A stretch of 64,000 bases of DNA from Sporosarcina sp. D27 (GCF_000586555.1 NZ_AZUC01000046.1:372001-436000); one strand, 5' to 3'. Positions 37,226-46,552 are shown, counted from the stretch's first letter. Notes: generated by a model not told the origin, from the sequence alone. Made by a program: numbers and translations.

Positions 37226-38339
37226 TGTGTTCAGCCTCCATTTCTATGTTTGTCTGTCGTGATGGATACACTTTTGCTTTCTCTTCACCGGTAAGAACAC
37301 GGATTGCCCCTTCCGCAAGGGCTTGCAATTCGTCTTCCCCCGGGTAGACAACAACATTTGCTATCCAGTCAACATATCCTTGTATTTCTGCTGTAAAGTC
37401 TTTACCGTAAGCGAGTCCGCCAGTCAAAATAATTGCATCCACTTTACCTTGAAGTACAGCCGCTGCGCTACCGATTTCCTTAGCGACTTGGTAAGCCATT
37501 GCACTGTAAATTTCTTTTGCATGTCCATCTCCAGCTGCAATTCTTTTTTCCACTTCAACCGCATTATTCGTACCAAGGTAACCTGTCAGACCACCTTTAC
37601 CGACGAGCATTTCCATAATTTCCTGACGATAGTACTTTCCAGAAAAACAGATATCCACTAAATCTCCAGCAGGAACTGTACCTGCACGTTCGGGACTGAA
37701 AGGACCGTCTCCGTGGAGTCCATTATTTACGTCAATGACTTCTCCATGGTGATGGGCACCAACGGTAATCCCGCCTCCCATATGAGTCACGATGAGTCTT
37801 AGATCCTCATATTTTTTACCAGTATGCAACGCGTATCTTCGAGCTACTGCTTTTTGGTTTAACGCATGGAAAATAGAGTGTCGTTCGAGTAATTTAAATC
37901 CAGAAACTCTAGCGATGGGTTGTAGTTCATCCACTACAACTGGATCGACAATAAAGGCAGGTATATTACATTCCATTGCAATCTCATTTGCAAGGATTCC
38001 TCCCAGGTTGGACGCATGCTGACCTGAATAACCTTCTCGCAGATCTTCAAGCATAGATTCGTTCACTGTATACGTACCTCCAGCAATCGGACGCAGTAAG
38101 CCACCGCGTCCACACACTGCTGATAAAGAGGATGGTTCAATCTCATGTTGTTTGAGCTCTTCTACAATCATCGTCTTACGAAATTCGTACTGCGCGGTGA
38201 TAGAAGCAAACTGGGCAAGTTGTTCAGTGGAATGACGCAATGTCTCTTCCATGACGAGCCGATCATTATCAAACACGCCAATTTTTGTAGAGGTAGAGCC
38301 AGGATTGATCGTCAAAATTCTTTCAACTGTAAGGTGCAC
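37209..38339 (-). CDS. buk: Butyrate/branched-chain fatty acid kinase
   Basis: A 376-residue kinase of the acetokinase/ASKHA superfamily ([16 protein letters not shown] at the N-terminus; [16 protein letters not shown] with the phosphate-binding glycines near residue 180). It converts isobutyryl-, 2-methylbutyryl- or isovaleryl-phosphate into the free acid and ATP. The start is GTG 38339, six bases after an AAAGGAGAGG site. In this operon it follows leucine dehydrogenase and precedes lpd, as in B. subtilis. Confidence 0.93.
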   Translation of the reverse strand: MHLTVERILTINPGSTSTKIGVFDNDRLVMEETLRHSTEQLAQFASITAQYEFRKTMIVEELKQHEIEPSSLSAVCGRGGLLRPIAGGTYTVNESMLEDLREGYSGQHASNLGGILANEIAMECNIPAFIVDPVVVDELQPIARVSGFKLLERHSIFHALNQKAVARRYALHTGKKYEDLRLIVTHMGGGITVGAHHHGEVIDVNNGLHGDGPFSPERAGTVPAGDLVDICFSGKYYRQEIMEMLVGKGGLTGYLGTNNAVEVEKRIAAGDGHAKEIYSAMAYQVAKEIGSAAAVLQGKVDAIILTGGLAYGKDFTAEIQGYVDWIANVVVYPGEDELQALAEGAIRVLTGEEKAKVYPSRQTNIEMEAEHIGSRI

Positions 38340-38377
38340 AAGTATCCTCTCCTTTCACAGCACAGCTCAAAAGTTGC

Positions 38378-39475
38378 TTATCGACGATTTGAGAGTACGC
38401 TTTTTTCTTTTTGCAAAAACTGGTTACGTGCCTTTGCAACGCGTTCAATACGTTCTTCAGCCAAACGGTCTGCAGCAACATATGAAGGAATGTTGTCACG
38501 CTTAGAAATCGCAAAGATTTTTTCGATTGTATCGTAGATCGTGTTGACCTTTTTCAATGCACGTTCACGGTTATAACCGTCCAATTCGTCTGCTACGTTG
38601 ATAACTCCACCTGAGTTGATGACGTAGTCTGGTGCATATACAAGTCCCATTTCGTGGATTTTGTCACCGTGTTCTGGATTTTTCAATTGGTTGTTTGCAG
38701 ATCCTGCAATGACTTTTGCCTTCAATTGTGGAATTGTATCATCATTAATGACAGCTCCAAGTGCACATGGTGAGAAGATGTCTGCATCTACGCCATAAAT
38801 TTCGTTGATGCCCACTGCTGTTGCTCCGAAGTTGTCGACTGCACGTTGCACCGCTTCTTCATTAATATCCGTAACAATCAGTTTTGCTCCTTCTTCATGA
38901 AGGTATTCGCACATTGTGTAGGCAACGTTTCCAACACCTTGTACTGCGATTGTCTTACCTTTTAGGGAATCATCGCCGAATGCTTCTTTAGCTGCTGCTT
39001 TCATTCCTACATATACACCAAGTGCTGTTACTGGTGATGGGTTACCTGAAGAACCGAATTCAGCAGAAACACCTGTTACGTAATCTGTTTCAAGGTGGAT
39101 AAGATCCATGTCTGCTTCCGTTGTACCTACATCTTCAGCTGTTATGTAACGGCCGTTTAGTCCTTCGATGAAGCGACCGAACGCACGGAACAATTCATCG
39201 TTCTTGTCTGTTTTAGGGTTCCCCATGATTACTGCTTTACCACCACCGAGGTTTAGGCCAGCAGCTGCATTTTTGTAAGTCATTCCGCGTGCAAGGCGAA
39301 GAGCATCTTCAATTGCTTCTTCCTCACTGTTATATGTCCACATACGAGTTCCGCCTAGTGCAGGTCCAAGTGTCGTATCGTGAATTGCGATGAATGCTTT
39401 TAGTCCAGTTGTTTTGTCTTGGCAGATCACCAATTGCTCATAGTCGTAAGTTTCCATGTATTTGATAATTTCCAT
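38378..39475 (-). CDS. bcd: Leucine dehydrogenase (branched-chain amino acid dehydrogenase)
   Basis: A 365-residue NAD-dependent oxidative deaminase for Leu, Val and Ile, giving the keto acids used by Bkd. The catalytic GGGKAVI motif with Lys is near residue 80, the substrate-binding [13 protein letters not shown] segment lies near 40-52, and the NAD-binding motif is [12 protein letters not shown] 39475 is preceded by GGAGGAATTAC; a TTG five codons upstream lies within that site. Located between ptb and buk as in the classical operon. Confidence 0.95.
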   Translation of the reverse strand: MEIIKYMETYDYEQLVICQDKTTGLKAFIAIHDTTLGPALGGTRMWTYNSEEEAIEDALRLARGMTYKNAAAGLNLGGGKAVIMGNPKTDKNDELFRAFGRFIEGLNGRYITAEDVGTTEADMDLIHLETDYVTGVSAEFGSSGNPSPVTALGVYVGMKAAAKEAFGDDSLKGKTIAVQGVGNVAYTMCEYLHEEGAKLIVTDINEEAVQRAVDNFGATAVGINEIYGVDADIFSPCALGAVINDDTIPQLKAKVIAGSANNQLKNPEHGDKIHEMGLVYAPDYVINSGGVINVADELDGYNRERALKKVNTIYDTIEKIFAISKRDNIPSYVAADRLAEERIERVAKARNQFLQKEKSVLSNRR

Positions 39476-39498
39476 TTGTAATTCCTCCAATTATTCAA

Positions 39499-40410
39499 TC
39501 AGTTTTTACTTACTAATAATGCAAGTGCTAGTGAATGAAGTTTCGTTTCAGCATTGTCCGCACGTGACGTGACAACGATTGGAGCGGACGCCCCTTGGAT
39601 GATTCCGCCTACTTTCGCACGAGCAAAGTAGGTTAACGATTTGTAGAGAATGTTACCAGCTTCCAAGTTGGGTGCAACTAAAATATCCGCTTTCCCTGCT
39701 GCTGGACCAGATAGCCCCTTATGTTGAGCGGCTTCTGGTGAAATCGCATTATCCAATGCCATAGGGCCTTCAACAATACAATTTTTCAACTGTCCTCGCT
39801 GATTCATCATCGTCAAGGAAGCTGCATCCAGTGTTGCTTGCATCGCCGGGTTTACAGACTCAACCGCAGCAAGCGGCACAACAACTGGTACTTCTATACC
39901 GCAAGATCTAGCAACAGATACCGCATTTTGGATAATTTGTGCTTTCACCTGTAGATCTGGTGTAATGCTCATCGCAGAATCGGTAACGAAGTAAAGCTTG
40001 TTGAAGCCTGGAATTTCAAATGCAGCTACGTGAGAAAGCACGTTCCCAGTTCGCAAACCCGCTTCCTTTCGTAGTGCAACCTTCATCAATGCTGCAGTTG
40101 GGAGATTCCCTTTCATAAGTACTTGGGCTTTCCCTGCAGATACCGCATCGACTGCTAATTGAGCTGCATGCTGCATTCCTTCACTATCAATCATTTCGAT
40201 ATCAGGATGATTGGCGAGCTGAGGATACTTCGATTGAATGATTTCAAGTAATTGCTTTTTATCGGCATAGAGTTTGAAAGTTGCTAGACCTCGCGAAACT
40301 GCAAGTTCAACAGACTTCAGTACATCCGCATCTGCCGCACAAGCAACAGCGGTACACGGTCTGTCCGATAATGCAGCTGCTTGTTGTACAATTTCTGAAA
40401 GTTTTTCCAT
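39499..40410 (-). CDS. ptb: Phosphate butyryltransferase
   Basis: A 303-residue member of the phosphate acetyl/butyryltransferase family. The C-terminal GKADILVAPNLEAGNILYK motif near residue 240 and GASAPIVVTSRAD near 275 are typical. It converts branched acyl-CoA plus phosphate into acyl-phosphate, which Buk uses to form ATP. Its ATG lies only 18 bp after the bkdR stop and carries a GAGGTGA site, so it depends on read-through from bkdR: there is no room for a separate promoter with the usual -24/-12 spacing and leader. Confidence 0.94.
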   Translation of the reverse strand: MEKLSEIVQQAAALSDRPCTAVACAADADVLKSVELAVSRGLATFKLYADKKQLLEIIQSKYPQLANHPDIEMIDSEGMQHAAQLAVDAVSAGKAQVLMKGNLPTAALMKVALRKEAGLRTGNVLSHVAAFEIPGFNKLYFVTDSAMSITPDLQVKAQIIQNAVSVARSCGIEVPVVVPLAAVESVNPAMQATLDAASLTMMNQRGQLKNCIVEGPMALDNAISPEAAQHKGLSGPAAGKADILVAPNLEAGNILYKSLTYFARAKVGGIIQGASAPIVVTSRADNAETKLHSLALALLVSKN

Positions 40411-40428
40411 CCCGTCACCTCACTTTCG

Positions 40429-42417
40429 TTAAATCAATTTGTATTTTTCTAATTTGTAGTACAACGATCGAAGTGAAATACCAAGTCGATCAGCTGTCAA
40501 AACTTTTTGACCGTTATTTTCCTTCAACGAGGTCTCCAGCAATACCTTTTCATGATCTTCCATCAGCGAAGCAAGCGTCCGCTTTTCTGGAATTCCAGAA
40601 TCTGTTTGCTGTTCACTACGTGAAGACAATGCTCGTACAATGTCCGCTTCATCGAGCTTTGTAGAACCTGATTCTGTTAATATCATCGCTCTACTTAACA
40701 CGTTTTCCAGTTCACGGACATTTCCTGGCCACTCATAAGACTGAAGTCGTTGCATCGCCTTAAGCGTCACATGCTGAATGGTCATCCCGAATTCCTGATT
40801 CAGCATCGCGAGGAGAACATCTGTCAAAAGCTCAATATCATTTGTCCTAGTTCGCAACGGAGGAATCCGGATAGACATGCGGGTGAGTTGATAGTACAAG
40901 TCTTCGCAAAGAACTCCCTCGTGAACAGCGCGTTCGAGGTTGGCTGCAGAAGACGTAATAATTCGCACTGACAGTTGAATAGGTTGCCCCGCTGCCGTTA
41001 TACGGCCAGAACCTATGTATTCTAAGAGTTTTTTCTGTACATCTGGTTTCAATTCAGTAATTTCGTCCAAAAACAGCGTTCCTGAACTTTTGTCATGCTG
41101 AATTTCTGTGTGCATCAGTGCGGCATCAATTGCTTCTACATCTAATGACGCACATGAGACCCTGATGAACTCTCCATCATTTCTTCTGCTTCCTGTATGA
41201 ATGGCATGAGCAAAAAGTTCTTTTCCGCTCCCAGGTTCCCCTCGAAGCATCACTGGGATTTCCGATCCTGCGGCAATTTTTGCTTGACTTACTGCAATCA
41301 GCAGGTCCTCATTGGTTCCTATAATATCATCAAACGTATACGTCGATTCTAACTCACGGATCATCGCTTTTGCATGGTCAAGTTGTTTCATAAGACTGCG
41401 TATTTCAGTAATATCGTGAATGACACCGACACTGCCCTTCACTTCCTGGTCAACAATTATCGGTGCAACATTTACAATCACATCTCGATTATTTTCACCG
41501 ATTTGCATATTAACACCACGTGAGGGTGCTTTTGTCTCAAGGACTCTCATGTGAATACTTTCGCCTGAACTAATGTCGACAGTTGCCGGTTGCCCAATTA
41601 CTTCTCTCTCTGTTAAACCCGTTAAACGTGTGTAAGCTGGATTGACTAAGATTCCTAAGCCATCTGAATCGACAACGGATATTGCATCATCACTTGAATG
41701 GATAATGGCCTCAAGCATTGTTTTAACACGCTTCAAGTCTGTAATTTCTTCTGCGGTGCGGATTACTCCTGTTACATCTTTAAAAACAGCAAACGCTCCT
41801 GTTATCGTTCCGTCTGGCATTACGATAGGATATCTGGAACTCAAAATATCCAATCCGTTGGTCAGTTGAAGTTCAACATTGAAGTCAGGTTGACCCGTTT
41901 GGAGAATGTCCGGCAAACCTGAATCTGGGATTATCGATAAAATCGGTTTTCCGATTACATCTTCGGCCGAAAAATCAAGCATTTTGGAAGCGCTATCATT
42001 AAATAGGTTTATGTTACCCATTTTGTCAATTCCTATCATGCCTTCACCAACTGAGTTGAAAATGGATTTGTATACCATCATATCTGATTGTAATAACTTC
42101 AATTCTGAATGGTGATTAGCCAAAATCTTCACTATAAGTTGACTAATAAATTTCGGTATCACTGTAATTTGTGGATATTTTTGATTGTAATTGAATGGGG
42201 AATCCCCTGAAAAGTCTAGAATTAGCTGCACATTTCCCGAAAGAAAACTTTCCGGATCAGGTCCATGAGGGATTCCGTTCTGACTCGCAAACTTATTGCT
42301 ATCACCGTTCTCTGTACGGTCAACAATACCGATGATTTGGTAAGTTTCGATTTGCTCAATATGTTGTAAAACACAGATGCTTTCTTGGTCAGCATCAATT
42401 ATTAAAATGTTTTGCAA
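40429..42417 (-). CDS. bkdR: BkdR-like regulator with degenerate sigma-54 activator domain
   Basis: A 662-residue regulator: N-terminal alpha/beta domain (1-100), PAS domains at about 115-215 and 232-335, an AAA+ domain at 362-590, and a Fis-type helix-turn-helix at 622-662. Walker A GEPGSGKE (393-400) and Walker B GTLFLDE (446-452) remain. The stretch between SCASL and GTLFLDE is about 13 residues shorter than usual and lacks both ESELFG and the GAFTGA loop that contacts sigma-54. The arginine-finger segment FREDLYYRL reads LCEDLYYQL (503-511), losing both arginines. It may therefore act like TyrR on sigma-A promoters. The start is TTG 42417 after AGGGGG. First gene of the bkd operon. Confidence 0.88.
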   Translation of the reverse strand: MQNILIIDADQESICVLQHIEQIETYQIIGIVDRTENGDSNKFASQNGIPHGPDPESFLSGNVQLILDFSGDSPFNYNQKYPQITVIPKFISQLIVKILANHHSELKLLQSDMMVYKSIFNSVGEGMIGIDKMGNINLFNDSASKMLDFSAEDVIGKPILSIIPDSGLPDILQTGQPDFNVELQLTNGLDILSSRYPIVMPDGTITGAFAVFKDVTGVIRTAEEITDLKRVKTMLEAIIHSSDDAISVVDSDGLGILVNPAYTRLTGLTEREVIGQPATVDISSGESIHMRVLETKAPSRGVNMQIGENNRDVIVNVAPIIVDQEVKGSVGVIHDITEIRSLMKQLDHAKAMIRELESTYTFDDIIGTNEDLLIAVSQAKIAAGSEIPVMLRGEPGSGKELFAHAIHTGSRRNDGEFIRVSCASLDVEAIDAALMHTEIQHDKSSGTLFLDEITELKPDVQKKLLEYIGSGRITAAGQPIQLSVRIITSSAANLERAVHEGVLCEDLYYQLTRMSIRIPPLRTRTNDIELLTDVLLAMLNQEFGMTIQHVTLKAMQRLQSYEWPGNVRELENVLSRAMILTESGSTKLDEADIVRALSSRSEQQTDSGIPEKRTLASLMEDHEKVLLETSLKENNGQKVLTADRLGISLRSLYYKLEKYKLI

Positions 42418-42469
42418 AGATGTTCAATCCCCCTCTCACCTTTGTGCAATCTTTTGCATTTCCAATTTT

Positions 42470-42498
42470 ATCATACATTATCCTTCGCGTCTTGACAA
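42470..42498 (-). promoter_or_regulatory. Sigma-A-type promoter of bkdR operon
   Basis: On the minus strand TTGTCA (42498-42493) and TATGAT (42475-42470) are separated by 17 bp. Its -35 overlaps the -35 of the divergent promoter. Confidence 0.6.
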
Positions 42499-42519
42499 TC
42501 TTTCGACAGCAGGTAAAAT
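42492..42519 (+). promoter_or_regulatory. Sigma-A promoter of the DUF2627 gene
   Basis: TTGACA (42492-42497) and TAAAAT (42514-42519) with a 16-bp spacer, 24 bp before the start codon. Confidence 0.65.
42502..42508. promoter_or_regulatory. Candidate 0A box (Spo0A site)
   Basis: TTCGACA, the complement of the core TGTCGAA, lies in the spacer of the rightward promoter and 4 bp upstream of the -35 of the bkdR promoter. Confidence 0.45.
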
Positions 42520-42542
42520 TAATAAGGATTGGAGGGGTTCGT

Positions 42543-42773
42543 ATGGCTCGTTTGGCTGCGTTCATAGTGCTCGTAATACCAGGTATTGCCGCCGCTCTTG
42601 GCATAAAGTTAATGCGTGATGCATTGTTCGGTATCTTATTTAGTCCGTTCCCATACATATGGATGCAATTTATTGCAGGGTTCGTTTTACTCGCAGTAAG
42701 CATCGGATTTTTCGCTGGATTTTTGTTTCGAAGAGATCAGCGAACAGGTAGAATACAAAAAAAGAAGAAATAA
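42543..42773 (+). CDS. yqzF: DUF2627 membrane protein (YqzF-like)
   Basis: A 76-residue protein with two hydrophobic helices (about residues 4-22 and 42-63) and a basic tail ending in four lysines. The pattern MARLAAFIVLVIPGIAAALG with LFSPFPYIWMQF between the helices is the DUF2627 family, which in B. subtilis (YqzF) also lies divergent to bkdR. Function unknown. The start is ATG 42543 with GGAGGGG five bases upstream; the frame is open upstream to 42420 but that would cross the promoter. It ends in a strong terminator. Confidence 0.85.
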   Translation: MARLAAFIVLVIPGIAAALGIKLMRDALFGILFSPFPYIWMQFIAGFVLLAVSIGFFAGFLFRRDQRTGRIQKKKK

Positions 42774-42813
42774 AAATAGGAGACTTGGCTTAATTGCCAG
42801 GTCTCCTATTTTT
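42773..42813 (+). terminator. Terminator after DUF2627 gene
   Basis: A 17-bp stem with one mismatch (AAAATAGGAGACTTGGC against GCCAGGTCTCCTATTTT) and a 6-nt loop. Confidence 0.85.
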
Positions 42814-42919
42814 AATACGTACTTATTCATCGTGTTTATTGCCAGTCAAAAACAACTGCTGTACATGGACTTTTCACTTCTACTCTAGAAAACATCACCA
42901 GGACAAATAGCAACAGTAA

Positions 42920-43648
42920 TTACTTGGTAAAACGTTCCGGATAGTCTGTAATCCATCCATATATAAAGTCTGGAGGACTATTAACAAAGGGTTCGCTTCC
43001 GTCCACTCCATATACCCTTATCGTTTTTTTTGTTTGTTGCCATTGACTAAGGTAAGGTTCTTTCATCATTCTTTTGTGAAAGTGAAATGCATCTGCTGCA
43101 GGATAGTCTGATAGTTGGTGATCTGTCAGCATTGATTTTTTAAGTAATAATCCTGCTTCCATATCCGGGTTTAATTGCTTCACTTTCTCAACCAAATTAT
43201 AATCGAATGAGGATATGTAAACTTCATCAAGTACTGAGATTTGGTCTAGTAAAGAGGAAAGACATTCTGGATGATCCGAAACAGTCTCTTTGAGTTCAAT
43301 ATTTAGCCCAATAGACTCCAACGCTGCAAATGAAATCACTGAGGAAAGAGTAGGAATCGAACTGCCTTTTACTCCTCTCAAAAACCGCTTTCCAATACGA
43401 ATTTGTTGAATTTCAGCTGCATCCATTTCCGAAATCGTCTTACGAATACCTGACAAACGATAGAGATCAGAATCATGGATGACGAAAAAGACGCCATCTT
43501 TTGACAATTGGACATCTAATTCAATACCATCTGCTCCTTCTTCGACAGCTCCATAAAATGCCTTCATAGTATTTTCAAAGTATTTTCCTGAGGCACCTCG
43601 ATGTGCATAAATTTCTCGACGTTTCTCTACCTTGTTTTCTACAGACAT
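42920..43648 (-). CDS. Glycerophosphodiester phosphodiesterase family protein (YqiK-like)
   Basis: A 242-residue cytoplasmic enzyme of the GDPD family (TIM barrel). Catalytic residues appear as YAHRGASGKYFENT near residues 15-28 (His16 with the Glu of ENT), ELDVQLSKDG and the second histidine in FVIHDSDLYR. It should cleave glycerophosphodiesters from phospholipid turnover to glycerol-3-phosphate and an alcohol. There is no signal peptide. It lies between DUF2627 and the FapA-like gene, matching the yqiK position in B. subtilis. Confidence 0.9.
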   Translation of the reverse strand: MSVENKVEKRREIYAHRGASGKYFENTMKAFYGAVEEGADGIELDVQLSKDGVFFVIHDSDLYRLSGIRKTISEMDAAEIQQIRIGKRFLRGVKGSSIPTLSSVISFAALESIGLNIELKETVSDHPECLSSLLDQISVLDEVYISSFDYNLVEKVKQLNPDMEAGLLLKKSMLTDHQLSDYPAADAFHFHKRMMKEPYLSQWQQTKKTIRVYGVDGSEPFVNSPPDFIYGWITDYPERFTK

Positions 43649-43675
43649 ATAGCAGCCTCCTGGACTATATTTGAC

Positions 43676-45238
43676 TTAGATGTTTAATACCCCATCAATC
43701 AATTCAAAAACACCTTTTGTAGGGGATTCGATAATAGAAGTCTTAGATCCAATATGAATACATACTCCAGGATTTGCTTCGTGTGTAATTTCGATTTGTG
43801 GAGGAATCGCGGATTTCATAATTTGTAAATTCGATTGGATCGCTTGATCGAGCACAAAAATCTCTTCACGGCTTGTTGTAAGGGTATCTTGTATCTTATC
43901 ATATGCTTCACGTTGTGGCCCTACTAGCGTTGAAACAACTTTTTCTAATGGTTCAATATGCGACTCTAATTTAACGATTTGTTTTTGCATGTCTTTAATC
44001 GACTGGGCCATCCTTTGAATTTCAATTTGGAGTACTTCTTTATCGATTCCTTTTGCGTGCAACACAGTCGAACGTTCATGACGATTTCCAGCTGTTGCGC
44101 ACTCAATACGATACTTGCCTTCGATTGCTCCACCAATGATTTTTCCTTTATGACGATCTACATAAACATAATCCGCGATTACTTCGGACCCAAGTAAATA
44201 GAGTCCGACATGTACGGTATTTGCAAAAAGACTACACTCATTAGCATGTTTAATGAAGATACTTCCTTTCGCTTCAATGAGAGTTGTACCTCCGCCAAAT
44301 ACACCACCTTTAATATAGACATCAGCTTGTTCAGATCTCACTTCTTTTGCATTTGTTACCCCTTCTTTTGCTCCAATTGAAATATCTCCTGTAGCATTTA
44401 CACTGTACCCTGCAAGTACAGTACCAGAAATGACAACAGTTCCGTCAAAAGTTATGGAGCCAGTTTCGGGACCAACATCCCCATCAATGACGAGTTGTTG
44501 GCCGATACCAACGACCCCATTTTCAAATTGCAAAACTCCGCCATGGATAGCTCGAAGTACTTTTTTTCCATTTTCATCTACTTCTTCGACAGACTTCCTG
44601 TCGTAGTAGAGCTTGTTGTCCAGTCCTTTCTTGCTCACCATCTCATTTCCAAAGACGTCCATTCCTGCTGTTCCTTCTTGAGCCGGGGTTTTTTCCCCAA
44701 GCCAGTCCCCTTTTTTAATGGGAGTCACAAAATTCATCTCGTAATAATCCGCAGAGCCATCTGCGCGTATAACTGGTCGTCTTTCTGGAACCTCTATGTA
44801 TGTAATACGTGCATCATCCCCTTTTACAGGAGATTTCCCTTCAGCTACAACAATGGTCTGTCTCGCCTTAACTTCATTCCAATTTACATTATATTGACCT
44901 AGCTGAATACCTTTGCTCTTTAAAGCCTCAGCTACTAGCGAGGGAAGCTCATTTCTTTTTTCCTCAATTTCATCTGCGGTCAAATAAATCTCAGCTTCTG
45001 CTTTCATTTTGTCGGAAGAAACAATAATTTCTATTACAGGAGCGTAACTAGCGATTTCACCCTCGTTCCCTTCAATAGAAAGTGCTCGACGCAGTTCTGG
45101 AAAGGATGTAATTTTTAATCTGGGCAATTTTTGTGTGATCTTATCAAAAGATTTAATGGGAAAACCGCTCTTTTTAGTACGCATAGATATCGTGTTTTCA
45201 TTTCGTGTCAGTTCGATGAAATCGTTTTCGTATAACAC
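43676..45238 (-). CDS. FapA family protein (DUF342)
   Basis: A 520-residue protein with the DUF342/FapA layout: an N-terminal domain of about 150 residues, a right-handed beta-helix-like middle (repeated V-x-I-x-G-x-V around GDVGPETGSITFDGTVVISG, cited here as a region near residues 245-265, and VYIKGGVFGG) and a C-terminal coiled coil (about 395-460) followed by a short beta segment. Function is not known; some family members affect cell surface or polymer formation. I choose GTG 45238, eight bases after GGGAGAGG; an in-frame ATG seven codons upstream overlaps that site. It sits beside spo0A but behind the latter's terminator. Confidence 0.8.
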   Translation of the reverse strand: MLYENDFIELTRNENTISMRTKKSGFPIKSFDKITQKLPRLKITSFPELRRALSIEGNEGEIASYAPVIEIIVSSDKMKAEAEIYLTADEIEEKRNELPSLVAEALKSKGIQLGQYNVNWNEVKARQTIVVAEGKSPVKGDDARITYIEVPERRPVIRADGSADYYEMNFVTPIKKGDWLGEKTPAQEGTAGMDVFGNEMVSKKGLDNKLYYDRKSVEEVDENGKKVLRAIHGGVLQFENGVVGIGQQLVIDGDVGPETGSITFDGTVVISGTVLAGYSVNATGDISIGAKEGVTNAKEVRSEQADVYIKGGVFGGGTTLIEAKGSIFIKHANECSLFANTVHVGLYLLGSEVIADYVYVDRHKGKIIGGAIEGKYRIECATAGNRHERSTVLHAKGIDKEVLQIEIQRMAQSIKDMQKQIVKLESHIEPLEKVVSTLVGPQREAYDKIQDTLTTSREEIFVLDQAIQSNLQIMKSAIPPQIEITHEANPGVCIHIGSKTSIIESPTKGVFELIDGVLNI

Positions 45239-45259
45239 TTTGTTCACCTCTCCCTTCAT

Positions 45260-45560
45260 CCATTATAAATCTTTAACCATTATAAGAAATAGGCGTTTCG
45301 TCTATACTTAGTCCTTTCGCGTTTCAAGGAACAATAAAGTTTTGCATCTTTTCACACAGTTTCCATCGGCTTGTCTATTAGAAAAAAAGTAAATTGGGAT
45401 GCTTTCCATCTTCTAAATTCAGAATAGGTAAAATTACTTCGTATTGATTCAATAGACTGACTAGGAATAATGGGCACACGAAAAGGCAGGTTCACGTTCT
45501 CCTGCCTTTGTACTTTTCTTAGATTTGTTTGCTAATACCTACATGTAACAGTAAGGGTAG
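45260..45560. other. 300-bp stretch between spo0A and the FapA-like gene
   Basis: No gene is present. It contains the spo0A terminator at 45480-45510 and, near 45286-45291, a TATAAT-like -10 on the minus strand without a convincing -35. Confidence 0.5.
45480..45510 (-). terminator. Terminator downstream of spo0A
   Basis: AAAGGCAGG and CCTGCCTTT pair around a 10-nt loop; the minus strand ends in TTTT. Confidence 0.75.
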
Positions 45561-46355
45561 TCAGCTCGCCATATGTTCCAAACGGATTTTGTCAGCAATC
45601 ATGGCGATGAATTCGGAATTTGTAGGTTTACTCTTTAAATGATGTACCGTATAACCAAACGTTTTTGAGATAACTTCATAATTCCCACGATTCCATGCAA
45701 CTTCAATCGCATGACGAATAGCTCGCTCAACCCTAGAAGGAGTCGTTTTATACTTTTCCGCAATTTCAGGGTACAAAATTTTCGTCACAGCCCCGAGTAG
45801 ATCGTTATCATTGTAAACCATTTGGATTGCTTCTCGAAGGTATGAATAGCCTTTAATATGAGCTGGAACTCCAATTTCCTTAATGGTTGTCGTAATAGCT
45901 GTATCCAGTACTTTTTGGGAAACGCCCTCTTCGGCTTTGACAGCTTGTTGTGCTGGTTGTTGCTCACGGGAAGGTTTCTGGACACTTGCGGCTTGGAAAA
46001 TCTGGTTAACGAGCTGCTCAAATTCAAACGGCTTTAACATGAAGTAGGATGCCCCTAATCCAGCGGCTTGTGTCATAACGTCTTCTTGTCCAAAGGCAGT
46101 CAACATTATAATTTTTAAATCGGCAGTCTCATCGTTAGTACGTATTTGCTCCAGTACCGCAATACCATCCAAATATGGCATAATGATGTCCAGCAGTAAC
46201 ACGTCGGGGACGGATTGTTGTAAATTTTGTAAACACTGCTTTCCATTTTGAGCTGTCCATAACACATCTATTTCAGGATGCTTCTCAAAATAAGCAGTCA
46301 TTGTTTTCACAAGCTCTTTGTTATCATCAGCTATTGCAATTTTAATTTTTCCCAT
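45561..46355 (-). CDS. spo0A: Sporulation master response regulator Spo0A
   Basis: A 264-residue response regulator. The receiver domain has the acidic pair Asp10-Asp11, the phosphorylated Asp56 (VLLLDIIMP) and the conserved Lys108 in FMLKPF; a Gln/Pro-rich linker (about 125-150) leads to the Spo0A C-terminal DNA-binding domain with the recognition region around [20 protein letters not shown]. Phosphorylated Spo0A starts sporulation and represses growth-phase genes. ATG 46355 follows AAGGGGGAATTGAGA; the open extension to 46400 has no site. Two perfect 0A boxes and a sigma-H-like promoter lie upstream, consistent with autoregulation. Confidence 0.97.
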   Translation of the reverse strand: MGKIKIAIADDNKELVKTMTAYFEKHPEIDVLWTAQNGKQCLQNLQQSVPDVLLLDIIMPYLDGIAVLEQIRTNDETADLKIIMLTAFGQEDVMTQAAGLGASYFMLKPFEFEQLVNQIFQAASVQKPSREQQPAQQAVKAEEGVSQKVLDTAITTTIKEIGVPAHIKGYSYLREAIQMVYNDNDLLGAVTKILYPEIAEKYKTTPSRVERAIRHAIEVAWNRGNYEVISKTFGYTVHHLKSKPTNSEFIAMIADKIRLEHMAS

Positions 46356-46425
46356 TCTCAATTCCCCCTTGATTGACACGCAGCAAGTCTGTTGCTGCAA
46401 TTCCCTGTCGATTCCTTGCTTGATA

Positions 46426-46507
46426 AAATTTTCGACAAAGGTTCTGCATTTCCTTTATTGAAATATAAAATGAATCCATTGGCGTACGGTTTCTCTTTAT
46501 TTCGACA
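46426..46507 (-). promoter_or_regulatory. spo0A control region: two 0A boxes and a candidate sigma-H promoter
   Basis: TTCGACA at 46431-46437 and at 46501-46507 (TGTCGAA on the coding strand) are perfect 0A box cores, and TGTCGAT at 46406-46412 is a near match. A minus-strand AAAGGAAAT (46456-46448) and CGAAAATTT (46434-46426), 13 bp apart, resemble a sigma-H promoter. The first box overlaps the -10. Confidence 0.6.
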
Positions 46508-46552
46508 GAATTCTTTAATTTTTAACACTTTTATTTAACATAAATTTAACAT

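Noticed and set aside
42443..42465. Possible sigma-54 promoter upstream of bkdR (TTGG and TTGCA on the minus strand)
   Set aside because: The GG and GC elements are about four bases too far apart for a -24/-12 promoter, and the -24 element lacks the CAC.
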